This document shows positions 12,187 to 26,096 of a DNA stretch of 64,000 nucleotides, piece by piece. The translations under genes and the position numbers were made by a program. Under the pieces are notes generated by a model that was not told where the DNA came from, ran no database searches, and saw only the letters and a program-made list of their open reading frames with translations. This stretch comes from Burhinus oedicnemus (lineage: Eukaryota > Chordata > Aves > Charadriiformes > Burhinidae). Numbering within the stretch: position 1 is the stretch's first letter; each line of letters starts with the position of its first letter. The stretch lies in the NCBI GenBank assembly GCA_008921705.1, contig VFFE01007738.1, positions 1 through 64,000 of the forward strand, read 5' to 3'.

Positions 12187-15100
12187 ATTAGCAGATTGTA
12201 TTTTGGTTCAATCAAGTGAACTATGGGCCAATAGAGCATGCATTGAAGCCATGAACATCACACTGTTTTAGGGGAGAAATCTCAGAACCTGTCCCTACAA
12301 ACCCATGTGGGGATGTGTGACGGGCTTGAGTCCTTGCCCCTTTAGCAGTGCTCAGTGCACCCAAAGGAAACCACAAATTCAGCACAGGACTCAAAACCAG
12401 GTGTCCATCATAAAACCATTCAGAGGAACCAGTCTCACCCTTGTCTAATTTTATATCAGTGAAACTGCGTCACAGTGTTTCAGAGAGGACAACATGTTCC
12501 TCGTATTTTGCTAGAACAGGGCTGATCGTAAATTATTTTGGGGCACGTTTTCCCTTGGGTAAATGCACTCTCCAGTAATGTGCAGTATACTTGAGAATAT
12601 GCTTCTGCAGCTTGGCAAAATGAGCAGGAACACCAACTCGCTCACCCATTATTGTATGTAAAACAGCTTTGTATCTGTAATTACCAGGGGAAGTGACAGG
12701 ACAGTACCCGACTGGGAAAAGTGGAAGCTGTTGAGATTAATCAAGTGTTCCCATGGCAAGAACTATTCTGGAGTACATGCCAGGTTTGAAAAGAAAAACC
12801 CTTTGTGTTTTATTTGTTTGTTTGTTACCATACAGTATGTGGTTCCCCTCCCCTCTTCTTTCTGATTTTGACAAACAGATGCTTTGAAGAATGAAAGCTT
12901 AAAAGGTCTACTTCCTCTTACACAGGTACATTTAGTGTTTATAATGTCAGGTTTAATTCTATAGTCAACACTAGCAAAACTGATGAAAAATATTTTTGAT
13001 TTGTGGTGGCTGAATAGAGGAAAAAAAAATCCAACATAATATTTTTTAAACTGCACTTTAGAAAAAGAAAACCCAGGAATCCTTTGGTTACTGATAGCTT
13101 GAGAAAAAAAGATTATAAGACTTCCAAAAGAACAGTGTTGGGCAAATGATTACTGCCATGATAGCAGAGACATGGTTTATATTTTACACCGCTGCTTCTG
13201 TAAAATTATACATAATAAGACAGAGTTGAAAATGCTGCACTGTTCATGACCAGCTGAAACTCTGACCTTGGATTCAAAAGATGCCTTTTCAAACAGTGTT
13301 AATACAGGAAAAAGTGGCTTAATTCAAATTCATAATTCATTTGGAAATAGCTGTAAAAATAGAGTATTTAAGTTCCAGCTAGCTGAATAGTTGAAACTGT
13401 GCCAAAAGTTGACTTTGCTCCCAAATTGTTTTGATTGAAATAGTGCCTACTAGTTGAGACAGACACAAGATCCAAACATGGCAGACACCATGCACAAGTT
13501 TTTGAATTCCCAATATTTAAAATACTTATTAGTGTTTTTCCTTTAAAATACCAAACATCACAAAGAGACAAGGTTCACAGGCTAAAATGCTGAGAGTATG
13601 AATGCCCAGTGAATCAGCCTGATTTTGTACAACCACATACAAAAGGCCTGGGCTGGGTTTAGATCAGCATCAGTACCAGATGCTTCTTGCCCTTGGTGTG
13701 GTCCTGCAGCCCCAAACTAAGTAAAAACATTTTTTGAAATGAGAATGAAGGAAGACCGAAGGGAGCCGTAGCGCAGGGGATACCATGGCTGTAGTATGGA
13801 ATGTCAGTATGACCTGAAGTGTCATACTAAAGCTCTTCAAAACTGGATTGGCCCACTCGGGCACCCCAAGAACAAAATCACTGAGATTGTGACACATCAG
13901 TCCATACAGTCCTAATGTGTTATATGTCTTTTAGCCATTTCACTCCATGCTGTAAACCAGGGCATCATAAAAGCCGCTTTGCAGTCCTGAAGCCTCCCAT
14001 TTCCACTAGCTCATGGGAAAAAAAAAGAAAAGCTCTTCTTTATTTTTCCCTCTTGAAAATGTGCATTTGATTCATTCTAAGCAGAGGATGACCTGCAGTC
14101 TTGTCAGCAGTTTTCTTGGAGTTAATTTCTGGAATAAGACAGAGGTTCCCAATAGATTTAATCTCTAAAAATTTCTTCAGAAACAGAGGTTCAGCTTTTT
14201 CAAGGAAGTGTATAAGGGGGTATAGAGCTTTTTGGCAAGGGATATTCTCTCACACACCTATTCCAGACATTTGAAGCTGGAGTAATCAACAATATTTTAT
14301 TCCCAAAGCATCATATGCAATATAGTTTCGTTATTTGTAAATTCCTTCTGCAGTTTAGTGTAGAATAAAGTGCATTAAAACTCTGATGAAAGCCTTTATT
14401 AAGTGATCATCTCATTATTTTTATTAAAGGTCTGGGTTCAAAAGTTCATATGACTGAAGACTTGCTGCGTATTTTCCTGCAGGCTGCAGATTGCATTCAT
14501 TTTAAGAGTAATTAGCAGATTATTCAAAGATCAGCATGTGTACAAGAAGCAACTGGAGTTTATTTGCCAGGATCTTTAAAAGTGACTTATTCATTCTTGA
14601 ATCAAATCCAAAGAGATTTTATAAGAAGCATTTTATTGTAGATGTTTATAATTTGCATCATGGCAGTGCCTAGAAATCTCAGTCAAGGGCCAAGATTTAT
14701 ATCTACATCACTGGAAGATAGCCGCTGCCCTAAGGATCTACATGTTTCATTTAAAAAGCTAAGTAATAAAATGATTCCCATGCACTTTCTAACAATTTAA
14801 AGAAATAAATCAATTCATTAAGCAGCGAAAGATTACCCACACTTCTTATTATTCTTTTACTGGAAAGCACAGTGTCTTCTGAATGTCAGAAATCATTCAT
14901 GGCATTTTATAACCTAAACAAGGTCTTGGTTTTTACCCATTAAATTCAATGGTAGTTTTTCCAGACAACAGCAAAACCACAAGTTTTGTGAGTTTTAATT
15001 AGCTTAAATTGTCCAATTGCCATCTAAAACAGACTCTAAATCATCTGGATACCTACAGTGTCATTTAATAACATTTGTGTTTAACAGAGCATTAAAAGTC

Positions 15101-18100
15101 TAGACATTTTCTACTGCTAGTCTTTGAGTTTCTTGCAATTGTAGCTTTAGTAAAATACTGGACTGTGTTTTGTGAAGTATTGTATTTTACTGATGACTGC
15201 CAGTTGTTTTCTACTTATCCACAGAATAATTTGGAGGATGCATTTTCAAAATTACATGACATATTTGTGTAGGGATAGAGGCCTTGTCCACATACGTCTA
15301 TTTCTCATAATACACAAATTTGAAGAAATTCTACAGGCACTCTGTTTAGAGCCTGTAGTATCAGAAATGCATTTCTTTAAGTCCATGCCTACTCAGACAC
15401 CACTAGATGTGTGGAAAATAACAGAATGGCCTGAGTTATCAATTATCAAAAAACTCTATCAAAGTGTGGCTCTTGGGATCAGCTCAACCACGTACCACAG
15501 TATAAGTGAAGTTTCTTCATTCTACTGTCTCTAAGTTCAGGGACATAACAGTTAACTAACACTAAAAAATTGTAAAAAATAAAATTTTCCAAATATTCTC
15601 CCTTGTTAGCTATCACAAAAAGGACGGACTCATTGAACATACGGTTTCTTCTATTTAAATTCTTCTTTATCTTTCCAGATTTAGTACAAAGAAGCAGCCT
15701 ACACAATGAACAGCAGTTATCACAAAACACTTCATACAAATATGCAAAATAATGAGAGCAATCTAGGATGGATACAGTAAGTCTTTCACAGGCTAGTCTG
15801 AAAAAAAATATGATGTAGCGTGCATTTGAAAGCATAGGAAAGGCTTAAGTTTAAAAATGGAAAAAGAAAGATGAGGATATGTTGACAGAAGTAAGATGGA
15901 GATGACAACCGCAGTAATAAAGAAAGAGAAGTAGGAATATGCATCCTTTATACACAACTGCAGAAAAGAAGAGTTAAAGGAGAGATGAGAAAATGAGCGT
16001 CACATTGCCTTGAAGATAATATTTCAAATCAGTATAAAAGAGGCCTCCTTCCAGTAAAACACTTAACCACATGCTTGGCTTGAAGGACACGGAGAGCATC
16101 ACCGAAGCCAATGAGCTAATGCCTCCAGCAGGCAGTTTTCCAGGTTCAACTATACTCAGCCACCACTGTAGCAGCAGCAGCACAGACGCCTATCTGAACA
16201 GATAGTTGTATTCACCTTTACCTCGGTGCCATTTACCTCAGCTTAAAGCATAAAGAGGGAAGTCAGTTGCTAAGTCTGTACTAGCAGGACTCAGCAGCAA
16301 TCCCACACAAGCACTGGCCACAGAGCTCCGAGGTTTTGCATGAGACAGGGACTACTCCCAACGGGCTGCAAGGGCAAGGCAAAAGAAAGTTTACCATATA
16401 GACATCAGTTATGTCATGATACTTGTCCACACGGCCAGAGAGCATGCCATGTCCTTTCTTCTTTACTAGCGCAAATGTGACCAAAGCAGTACAGTGTAGA
16501 GATATCCAAATTAACTCTAATTTGCCATCTCGGCTGCTGGCCTGCTTCTGCACTGCCTTCTGTAGCTTATTGAGGGACAAAATTCTGGTACCACACTAAA
16601 AAGCTTGATAGAGATATACACCGTACACTGAGTTTATACTATGAACTTTCACTCTTTTAAGAAAATAATTCTTCTTTTCCTGCATAGAGCACAGCCCCAG
16701 TGTATTTGAACCAGCCCTTTGGCCTTCTAGAATATTGGGAGGCCTATGATTCTGCAGATTTTAGTCCCCATTCTTTTTTGCTTTCCTGCTAATCCCGTAT
16801 TTACAGTGCCTCTTGCATTTCTTCCACTTAAAAACTAGTTGCAGCAATTCTACAATAGAGAGCTTAATGGCAGCATTAGTGATGCTGTCTCTTCCAGGGT
16901 TTACAAAGCCTGTCTCACCCTCTTCTCCAGACCTGCTGAAACAACGACTACGATCCAAACACAAGCACAGCCCTGACAATTTCTTTCATGTTTCAACGCA
17001 GTTCTTGCGCACAAAGAGTACAATATGAGCATTTGCAGTGATAGTAACAGCTAAGCAGAAGAAAGGCCATTATCCTTGTTTTACCTACGCCTTGGATGAC
17101 ATGCCATGATTTGTTTGCAGGGAGTTTTGCCAAGTTACTAAAATGACAGAGAACTAAGTTGGACTTTGTTGTTAAAGGGAATAACCCCAATGGACTTCAG
17201 ACCTACTTAAGGTCTATTTTACCCTGAACTGCATTTTGCAAAAGCTGTATTTCACAATAGGTGGAGCCATACAATATAAAGCAAGCAGATATGACCATCT
17301 TTCAAGCAGATCAAAAAGCATGCAGTTATATCCGTAGGATGACAAGCCCACACTAGCACACATTGCCTGTTCAGATCAGCTGCTTTGGATTTGGTACTAC
17401 TTTAACAGAATCACAGGGCTTTTCAGTAGGAATGAACTTGTAGGAAGACCTCATCATGCCTGCAGGCATACCTTGTAGCACTGGCAAGTCATGTTGCCTC
17501 TTCATAAGGATTACATGATTGGCTCTGTTGGTTTTGCGGACTGATATTTCTTAGGAAGATCTGTAAGCACATGACCAGTAAGAATTCTTTTCAGATGCTG
17601 CTGAAGTTTTAACTGATTTGTGCTTCTTAAACTCACCTTTGGAATCGTATGGGATTATTTTGTTATTAACCTCAAGTCAAAGAGAACAATTTTGGTTTGA
17701 TTTAGCACCGGTATGTTGCAGAATCTCTCTTTCCTTGCATTTCTATTTAATGAGTGCATTATTTTAGTTAGAAGGAAGTGATCTATTTGGACTGGCAGAA
17801 AGAAATATATACTACAAGTAGATACAGGCCTTTAAGTCAATACCAATTAAAAAGCCCACATAGCAATTCTTAATGTATTTTTACGACTATCTAGTACAAA
17901 GGCAAAAACAAAGCCAGTAAAACAAGCCACAAAAAAAGAACTTAAACCTCGCCCAAAATTATTTTTTCCTCTAAATTCATAAAAGTTCCTGACTTTCATA
18001 AGTTCTTTAAAAAATCAAGTATATTGGGGTTTTTTGGTATTTTACAAAACTCTAGTTTGAGTGGACTAAAAATGTTTAAGGTGGAAGAAGAAATCTATTT

Positions 18101-21100
18101 CAGATTTCACAAAATCATCATGTCTTTCATTACTTCTCTTTTTTCTCATACTTTTCCAAACATAAATACAGGTTTTCAGCCATGTCATTGTGTTTCTCAG
18201 AGTCCAACAGCCTGGTGTTTCCCCTTCCAGTGCTCTGACCACATCGGTGTGGCACCAAGCCCAAGGAGCCATATCCTAACTCTTATCAAATCTTATGTCA
18301 ACCTGAGCTCCGTTTGACTCTTACCAAGCTGGATGGTCTTTCACTCGAAGAGGCCATAAGCCTCCTGCTGAGTATTAGATGTTAGTCTGTATGTCTCAAG
18401 GACAGCAGTTGTTCTTATCACGTGTGACCTTGGTGATTGTCATGTTTGTGATAACCAACAAGAGTGATACCTTTCTGATCTTTGCTTATAGAGCAGTTGC
18501 GGGGTCTTGCTCTACAGTCCCTTCCCCCTGTGAAGAATCCTCTCACCCCGCCCTGGCTTCTCAATGTAGCCTCAACTCTGCCTGATCGCTGAATTAACCT
18601 CCTTTCTTCTGCCACATGACTCTTTTAAGAAATTGCCCAAAGAGAGGAAAAAAGATGACACAGTGTGATGATCAGCAAGTTAGTCACGATATTAGGTACC
18701 ATCATTTTTTCCATTTCTATTGCCATCAATGGCAGGTTAGCCACTGCCTTGTTGAGCTGAGACATGTTGAAATCTAGTTGTGCTAGTTCAGAAAGCATAA
18801 GCTAGAGAGTCCATTATGATAGGAGAACACAGACATTTTGCTTCTGTCTTTTATACTGCTCACATTGCATAATAGCACACTTTTGCACAGTCTCTCTGCT
18901 ACTTACTTGTCCTGCTGCTACCAAGCAAGTCCATTCATATGCAAGTCTTGCGGTGTTTACACAATAACAAAAAAATCTCCAAAATGACATAATTTTTGTC
19001 AGTTTATAACGTAAAGCTTTCCAGTTAGATTTTAATTCTTCATTTCTGGTGAACCTTGAACTCTTGCAAAGGCCTGAATAGCATTTAGGTCCTTAGTTGC
19101 TTGCTTTGCCCGGCATCTTCTCACTTCACTGCCAGCGGGTGCAAGATCAGTTGAGGCAATTTAATGCTATCAAATTTCCAGTAATTCCTACTCAACATAG
19201 TCTTCTTATGATTATTTTTCAAAGAAATATGGAGTGATTTGGGATACCATTTCATAAGCTAGTAGGCGATTGACTGACCTTAAAAAACAAGAGGGACTCA
19301 GCTGGCTCTCCTATTTTAGGCTAAATTTCATGGCAGCTCCAAAAAACTAGTGGCTGAGCAACCTGCCTCACTGATCCCTTCACTTTCCTCTAACATGTCC
19401 TTCCCACGAAGTAAAACGCCCTTGTTGAAGCCACCTCCACTGTGACTTCTGCTACCATAGCACATTCACAGTGCTCCTGGAATGCATGCAGTCAGTGACC
19501 TGAGCTCAGCTGATGCACAGCTCCCCTCTCAGCCAAAGTCACCAGATGCCTGTGACTGTGTTGATGTTAGTAACAAATTCTCCTTGAAGTTCCCATAAAG
19601 CAGTAGCCTTCTCAGAAACATCTGGCAGAAGCTACCACATAGTAAGAGTTGGTGCACTCAGCCTAATTGCTACAGAACAGGTTTTCACCTTAAAAGAAAT
19701 ATTCCATAGTCACAGTGAAAAACATAACTTGACAATGTATGACCCCCTCAGCAAACAAAAAAAGACCTTTACACGGCAAGATTGAGACTACTGTTTTCCT
19801 TCTAGGCATCCCATTAGAAGACTTTGGTCTCTCAGCAGATGAAAGCAGCTCCAACAGTCCTCACCCTAAATTTATGTTTGGAAGAGAGAAAGATTCATGA
19901 GACAAGGTTGTTAACAACTTTTGTTTTTTGTTACTGGCTGTTTTAGTTCCAGTACGTGACCAGAGACTAGCCAGCTGAAAACATAGCTCTGACTTTAGAA
20001 GGACATCAGTTGTTTCTTCCTTCTAAGTTTCTTGTATGTCTAAGTCATTTTGAGAATGATTGTCCTGTTTAAATTTCTTCCTATCTGTTATAAACTCACA
20101 CAAATATTTAGTTTAAACAAATATCTGCAAAGTGCCTCCTTACAATCAGTAACAGACCCTTCCCAGACACATACAGCTGGATGTTTTGAAATCCAGCATG
20201 ATGAAATGTGAAAATACAAACCAAAAATTGTTAACTGCACATTCTTACAAAGCTGTATTTTTGAGGCAGTATTTCCATGCTCTGAAATATGAGCTGTTTG
20301 TACTGCAACGACTCTGGTAAAATGTGCAGTCCTTGGTGGATGGCCGAACGCTGACCAAGGATGATTACAAGAAAAGATTTTGATTTTCAGCCTGCTAGAA
20401 CAGAAGACCTCTGAAGGGGGAGGGAGTGAACGAAGAAAGGCAAGGCTAATCTTGCTTTATTTTAGCTGTCTACAATTTATGCCTTCATCAGAGCTATAGA
20501 GCTAGTTCTCATCTGTTGTGTTTGTGGAGAGTTCAGTCAGTGGAGCCTGGGGAATGAGTCGTCCTGCCCATAAGCAGGTGCCTATATTTGAGCAGATGGA
20601 TTTCATCTTGAACGCTGGTTGACTACATGAGATCAGTGATATATAAACCTGCAACATGAACCTCCTCTTTAAATCATCAGCATTTTTACAATTGATTTAA
20701 GGAGAAGAAGGATCAACGATTTCCAAGATGTAGAAAAAGTGATTACTACTATGAAAACTTATTTTATTGCTTCTTAGAAAGAAGCATATTTAAAGGGACA
20801 TTACATAACTAGAATCTAGGTATGATGCAAGATTATTTTAAATTCACTGCATCAATAGTAGAAATCATTACTTTTAAACATTAAGTGGGATATATCAAAC
20901 ATGAACATTTCTTATTCCATGTTAAACAGCTGCCAGAAATTATCATTTCTCATTCTTTGGCTTTTTTTAAGTTCACAGAAGAAATTTACTTGGAAAGAAT
21001 GGTTGGATATAAATTTTTACCTCAGCAAAGTTTATAGAATTTCTCTGACAATTGCAGAGTATAATGATGCATAAAAAATGTCTTGATTAAGCAGAATGAC

Positions 21101-23695
21101 CTCAGACAAGTTACATAACAGATGTTTTAGCTAAAGCAGCATATGTATTATACATCTGACAAGCTTCTGTCTCTACAAATCAGTACTTGTTTGCAAAGTC
21201 ACAGAGAAATAATGTCTTAGTATGCAAATGGTGTACAAGGCAAAAAAAAAAGGACAAAATAAGATGTTTGCTACATAATTTCAGCTATAAAAGAACAACT
21301 ACAATTTAAAAATATAACAGATTGAAAGTATTTTTACTCTTTGGATGCTATTAGCATCATCAGTGAGTAAATAACAGAGGCGCATTTCAAGTCATTGCGT
21401 TGAAATTTGTGTTTGCCAGCAGCGAGGCACTGTCTCACGGCTGTTACAGAGCGTTCCGCCCGAGCAGGACATGCTGGGGCACACGCCTGACCTCTCGCTG
21501 GGCAGCAGCTAAGGCAACGCTGCAACGGCTCTGCCAGTCACCAACCAATTTTGAAAAGGTACATGACCATACCTGCACTATTGCAAGTTCTCTCATGAGA
21601 TCCGAGACAAGAAATCATCACAAATACCAGCAGAGCTACCGAAATAAAGGTGAATGCTAGAAGGCTGTGAACGTTGTATGTCTATGTCGGTTGCTGCCGA
21701 CTAGCTCAATTTAGTCCTGTGAGGTATATTGTCTTTACCGCCACAGAAGATTACCTTCAGATTTATCACATGGCACTTCATGAGTTCCAAAGCTCCTGCA
21801 TCCTCTGCAGTCTTTCTTTACATCTGTTCCTGTCTGTAAGCACTAAGGATAGAACAATTTTTTTATTTTTGTGTAGAGACATGCAGAACAAGAACTGTAG
21901 CACCATAGAGTGGTCAGAGAAATGACACTCAAAGCGTGCGCACATAGGATGTGTGGCCCACCACAGTAGGTCACACAGGCCTCTTTTTGTCCAATGCAGT
22001 TCCTTTTGCCTGCTTTCAAAGCAAGATGTGCAGGTATCTGAATAGAGCCCATCACTGAGAAAGGTTTAGCTACAAGTACCTGACAGGTACATTCTGCACT
22101 GTAAGCACAGATCCCTTGCTCATCAGCTGATTGCTACATTAGCAAAATGTTCCAAATTGAAAGGACATCAGTTATGGAACCAGGCAGGGCTAAGGAGTAG
22201 TTAGGGTGAGAAAAAGAAATCATAAACTTTTTTAGTCAGACCTCATTAGCAAGAATTGTTAATTCTTTTTGCCCTTTGCATAGCCAGGGCAGTCACATAA
22301 CTGCTAACTTTCTGCTATGTGCTAATATTTAATACCAATCAAAACAGAACTTTGCATAGGCCTTGCCCTTTCATGCTAATAGTGAGTTTTGGGGGTCTAA
22401 GAGAGGCATCATAGATCTAAAGTTTAAGCTTTAAGCAACCTCAACAAAGAGCAAGATACAGTTGGACTAAAGGCTTCTAACTGGGGCCCAGCACCCAATG
22501 AGAATGGATCTAGAATAGACAGTACCTATGTCATTTCTACCCAAACACCTTTTATTTGACTAGCACTTTCTCCCAAGCAAACACCAGACCGGTCCTAACA
22601 CAAGTTAGAGCCACCATCGACCTGCTTTGACTTGCGTCTGTTTGCCATGACCCCAGGAGGCTGGTCCCACCGATGCACTCCCACCTTGTTTCCCCCAGGA
22701 ATGCCTCCAATGCTGAATGGCAGGAGGAGGAGATCTGCATAGTGTGCTTTCTAGAAATGTCAGTCCCAAACATAGGAGCTATACATATCTTCACGGTATA
22801 TCTCAGTCTTCTCCAGCTCTTTCGTGCCCAAAGAAAGAGGGATGGCCAGTGACACCATGAGTACATGAAAGATCAGAGTAGAAAACTGCCTTTAATTTCT
22901 CTGTCTATCAAGCTGCTACTAAGCTCCGTACCAAAGAATTCAGTGGATCATGGCTGGAGTGCTGAACAAACCATAAAATCTGGAATTAGCAAATGGAAAT
23001 TGTAAATATTTACGGTTATTATACTATGAAGGAGTAAAAGTTACCCTGCTCAACTAGAATATGCCAGATAATAGAATCATGGCATGCCTACTTAAGTAAC
23101 AGATATTTTGATAATAAATGTTGGTATTAAAAAGACATCCAAAATAATGAATTTATATAAAGTTGCTAATGCCCACTATTAGATGTTGTTAAAGTGATTG
23201 GAGCAAATGGAAGCAGATGCCTGTCTGCATATGTCCAATATTAATATCCAGGATTTAATACCTACATCTAGTTTATTCAAAGAGATGTCTTTGTTTCAAA
23301 TAATTACAAGCTCTTTTATTATCTGATTTTACCTTTCCTGAATTGCAATCAGAACAAGATCTGAGTGTGTATCTGTTTTTTCAGGTTTGTTTTGCTTTTA
23401 ATGTTATTATTTAGCAATTCAGCTGAGATGTCTTGAAATTAAATTTAACTAAAATTACATTAAAGTGGAGCAACAATCACTAGACAGTATAAAAAAAAAG
23501 AGTTATGATTGTTCGTTTTGCCTGAATAAACCAATTAGAGCAGCCTATTGAGATTAAGAACAACTAAAGAGATGTCTGGCATAAATGTTGTCTCTGCTGA
23601 CTTTAAATGGGGGCCATGAATTTACCCTGTTAGTATATAGTATAGGATGGTGCAATGGGAAGTAAAATGGGGAATCATAAGCTTTGTAACACAGG

Positions 23696-23703
23696 TGACG
23701 TCA
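23696..23703. promoter_or_regulatory. perfect CRE octamer (TGACGTCA)
   Basis: TGACGTCA is the full palindromic binding site for CREB/ATF family factors. An 8-mer occurs about once per 65 kb by chance, but the CpG inside makes it rarer in methylated vertebrate DNA. There is no promoter next to it, so a role is not shown. Confidence 0.3.
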
Positions 23704-25715
23704 GAAGGTGTCTGTGGACCCACTTCTCTATAGATCATGGCAACCACAGTCATCAGTTCTTTTAACAGAAAATTAATTCCATCCCATTCACAGCTACATT
23801 GTATGTTTACAAGGAAACCAAACATTGACTAATTTCATTTAAAGCAAGCCACACCCTCTCTTTATTTTTAATAACTTCGACAACAAAAAGGCATACTCTC
23901 CTTAGTCACCAGCCATATTGGAGTGTATGCTTACAGAAGGCTGATCTAGATACAAGTCCTATTTTCCTTGTCTTTATCACAGCATGCCAGATTTAGTCTC
24001 TAAACGCACCTTTTTTTCCTTTTCAATTTCCTCATTGTTTTCTTTTTAAAGCATCTTTTATATATTGAGCAGTGTGAAGTAATTGCCATAAAAGCGCAAC
24101 TTATTACTGGGTAGTTGAAATCGGATGTTTCTTCACTATTTCAGTGCAGCAAATTGCCAAACCAGCCCTGTTAGGATGAACAATTCTCCGTGACTCCCTG
24201 GGGTTTGTTACAGTGAAGCCAGACTGCACTGGGAAAGTACTGACAGATTTTTTCACTCCTTTTCGTGCAATTAAAAGAACGGAAACAAAGTGAATGAACA
24301 CCACACGATCCCCTGCTCTCTCCAGAGAGCATCCCACAGAATGTTCTGCAGATGGCTGGTGGCCCACAGAGCACAATTGAGGAGCTGCTGTAAAAGAGGT
24401 GGTTTTGTAATGAGCCTGCTTTGCTTGCGAGTTAAATGTGCATTTCAAAGTGCATTTTGTGACCATATATTTTACATTCTGTACAAAACTCACATAGACT
24501 TTTCTCTGATTAAAGTTTCAGCACTTAAGAATACTTGTAAAATCATGATAATCCCTGTGTTTTTCACACTCTGCCAACCCACAGAATCACTTGACGGCAT
24601 CTTAGGAGTAATGCCCAGGCCATCTAAAGAGGAAGCATGCTGATGTTTCTTAAATCAGGCCACTAAGCTGAAAAAGTACAGTAGGCCTTTTTAGCATCCA
24701 TTAATATCCATCTAAATATTACAAAGCATAACTGTATTCAGTTTTAATTCTTATTTTTAATTTCCTTTCTTATCTGTAAACTATTTTTTAGACTATACAA
24801 CTTCATAATTGCATTTATTTGTTTATAAATGTACAAAATAAAATACAAAATAAAATTGATCACATTGCTGTTTAATGTAGATTGAAGCATTTTTGCACAC
24901 ACAATCAATCAAGCAATGACTATGTTATGCACTTTCTGATTATGTATATAAACAGGCTGGAACTTATGTGACATATTAGGCAGATGAGAAAAAAGTAGTT
25001 AGACAGAAAGTATAGGCAGGAACTTTCATTGTCCTGGATACAGAGACACCTGCTCCTCTCCAAATAGGCTTCACAGTGTACATTCGTTTGAATATTACCT
25101 CTCCAAGAACAGCCCATTTTGCTAAAGAAACCACCCTTAAATTCAGAAAAATTTTGGATTTTTCTGTTTTCTTCTTCCTTTAAGCTCTTTTTTTTTTTTA
25201 AAAAAAAGGAAAACCTATTTGCCCCAGAGTTATTTTAACAGCTACAGTGATGCATAATCAAGCAATCAAGCTTCTGCAGCTCTAAAGGTGAACTGACTGC
25301 AGCGACACTGAGAAATCTGATGCTTTATGAGAGCTGGTTTTTTGCTTTCAGATATACAACGTGCACATTTGATAAGCATGCCTCCTTTACTGTACTGTTC
25401 CTTGAATGTAAGTCTTTAATTTATCTGCACTCTCAGATAACACTCAGAAGTAACAGTCTGAAGAACTACTGGGGAGATGATGCCCCATGATAAAATTTGC
25501 TATAAGTCAGCCACATACACAACAGTCATGGAATGATTTTAAAAGGCAAAAAGATAATCCAACAAATATACATAAGAAAATGTATTAGTTGGCTATCAAA
25601 TACAGGTGAAAATACTTTCTCTTTCTTATACCTTTTTCTTCATAAATCAAAACAACAGAATATCTCAGTTGCTTTTATTCTTACTTGGGTATAGTATAAC
25701 TAGTGTGGTGGTCTT

Positions 25716-25735
25716 TTATTTTATTTTATTTTATT
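25716..25735. repeat. TTTTA pentanucleotide repeat
   Basis: About four uninterrupted TTTTA units. Confidence 0.85.
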
Positions 25736-25981
25736 GCTTGAAGTATCAGTCCTTCTTCAATATTTATCATCACATGCATTTATATCCATATGAATAAAAG
25801 CCTAATACAGAATCAAGTTGTGAAAATTAAATGGATTTCACATGAGTGCACAATCCAAATCTCACTAAAAGAAATGTACAGATTATAGTGAACATCATTG
25901 AATCAGATTCATGATGACTGACCTGATGCACGCTAAGGACACTGAATTCCATTTAGGACTTAAAAATAATATGCACAGCTT

Positions 25982-26021
25982 TATATATATATATATATGT
26001 ATGTATGTGTGTATATATATG
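25982..26021. repeat. TA / TGTA microsatellite
   Basis: An alternating TA run changes into TGTA and TG units and back to TA. A compound purine-pyrimidine alternating repeat that is likely to vary in length between individuals. Confidence 0.9.
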
Positions 26022-26074
26022 ACTTTAAGACTGCCAAAACATGGCTAAATTCTTATAGCCTTATCATGATTATT

Positions 26075-26096
26075 TTTAGCAACATATGTTGCTAAA
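26075..26096. repeat. 22-bp perfect palindrome
   Basis: Eleven-base arms with no spacer, centred between 26085 and 26086 (core AGCAACATATGTTGCT). It contains a CATATG E-box at its centre. The mixed composition makes it less likely to be chance than an all-AT palindrome. Confidence 0.85.

Larger units (their letters stand above)
12187..25980. other. non-coding DNA, no gene seen
   Basis: Nearly 14 kb with no ORF above 129 codons and none that resembles a protein family. There is no tRNA, rRNA or clear young repeat that I can recognise. A perfect cAMP-response-element octamer is at 23696-23703, and a short TTTTA repeat is at about 25716-25735. Confidence 0.65.

Noticed and set aside
11910..12239. 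109-codon minus-strand ORF rich in Phe/Val and then Arg/Glu
   Set aside because: It is a translation of the A/C and CT low-complexity tracts. The hydrophobic part comes from repeated GTTT-type codons, not a real membrane protein.
17405..17460. Possible minus-strand CR1 end ('cagaatcacaggg...')
   Set aside because: Only the first dozen bases resemble a CR1 3' end. The rest does not follow the consensus order.
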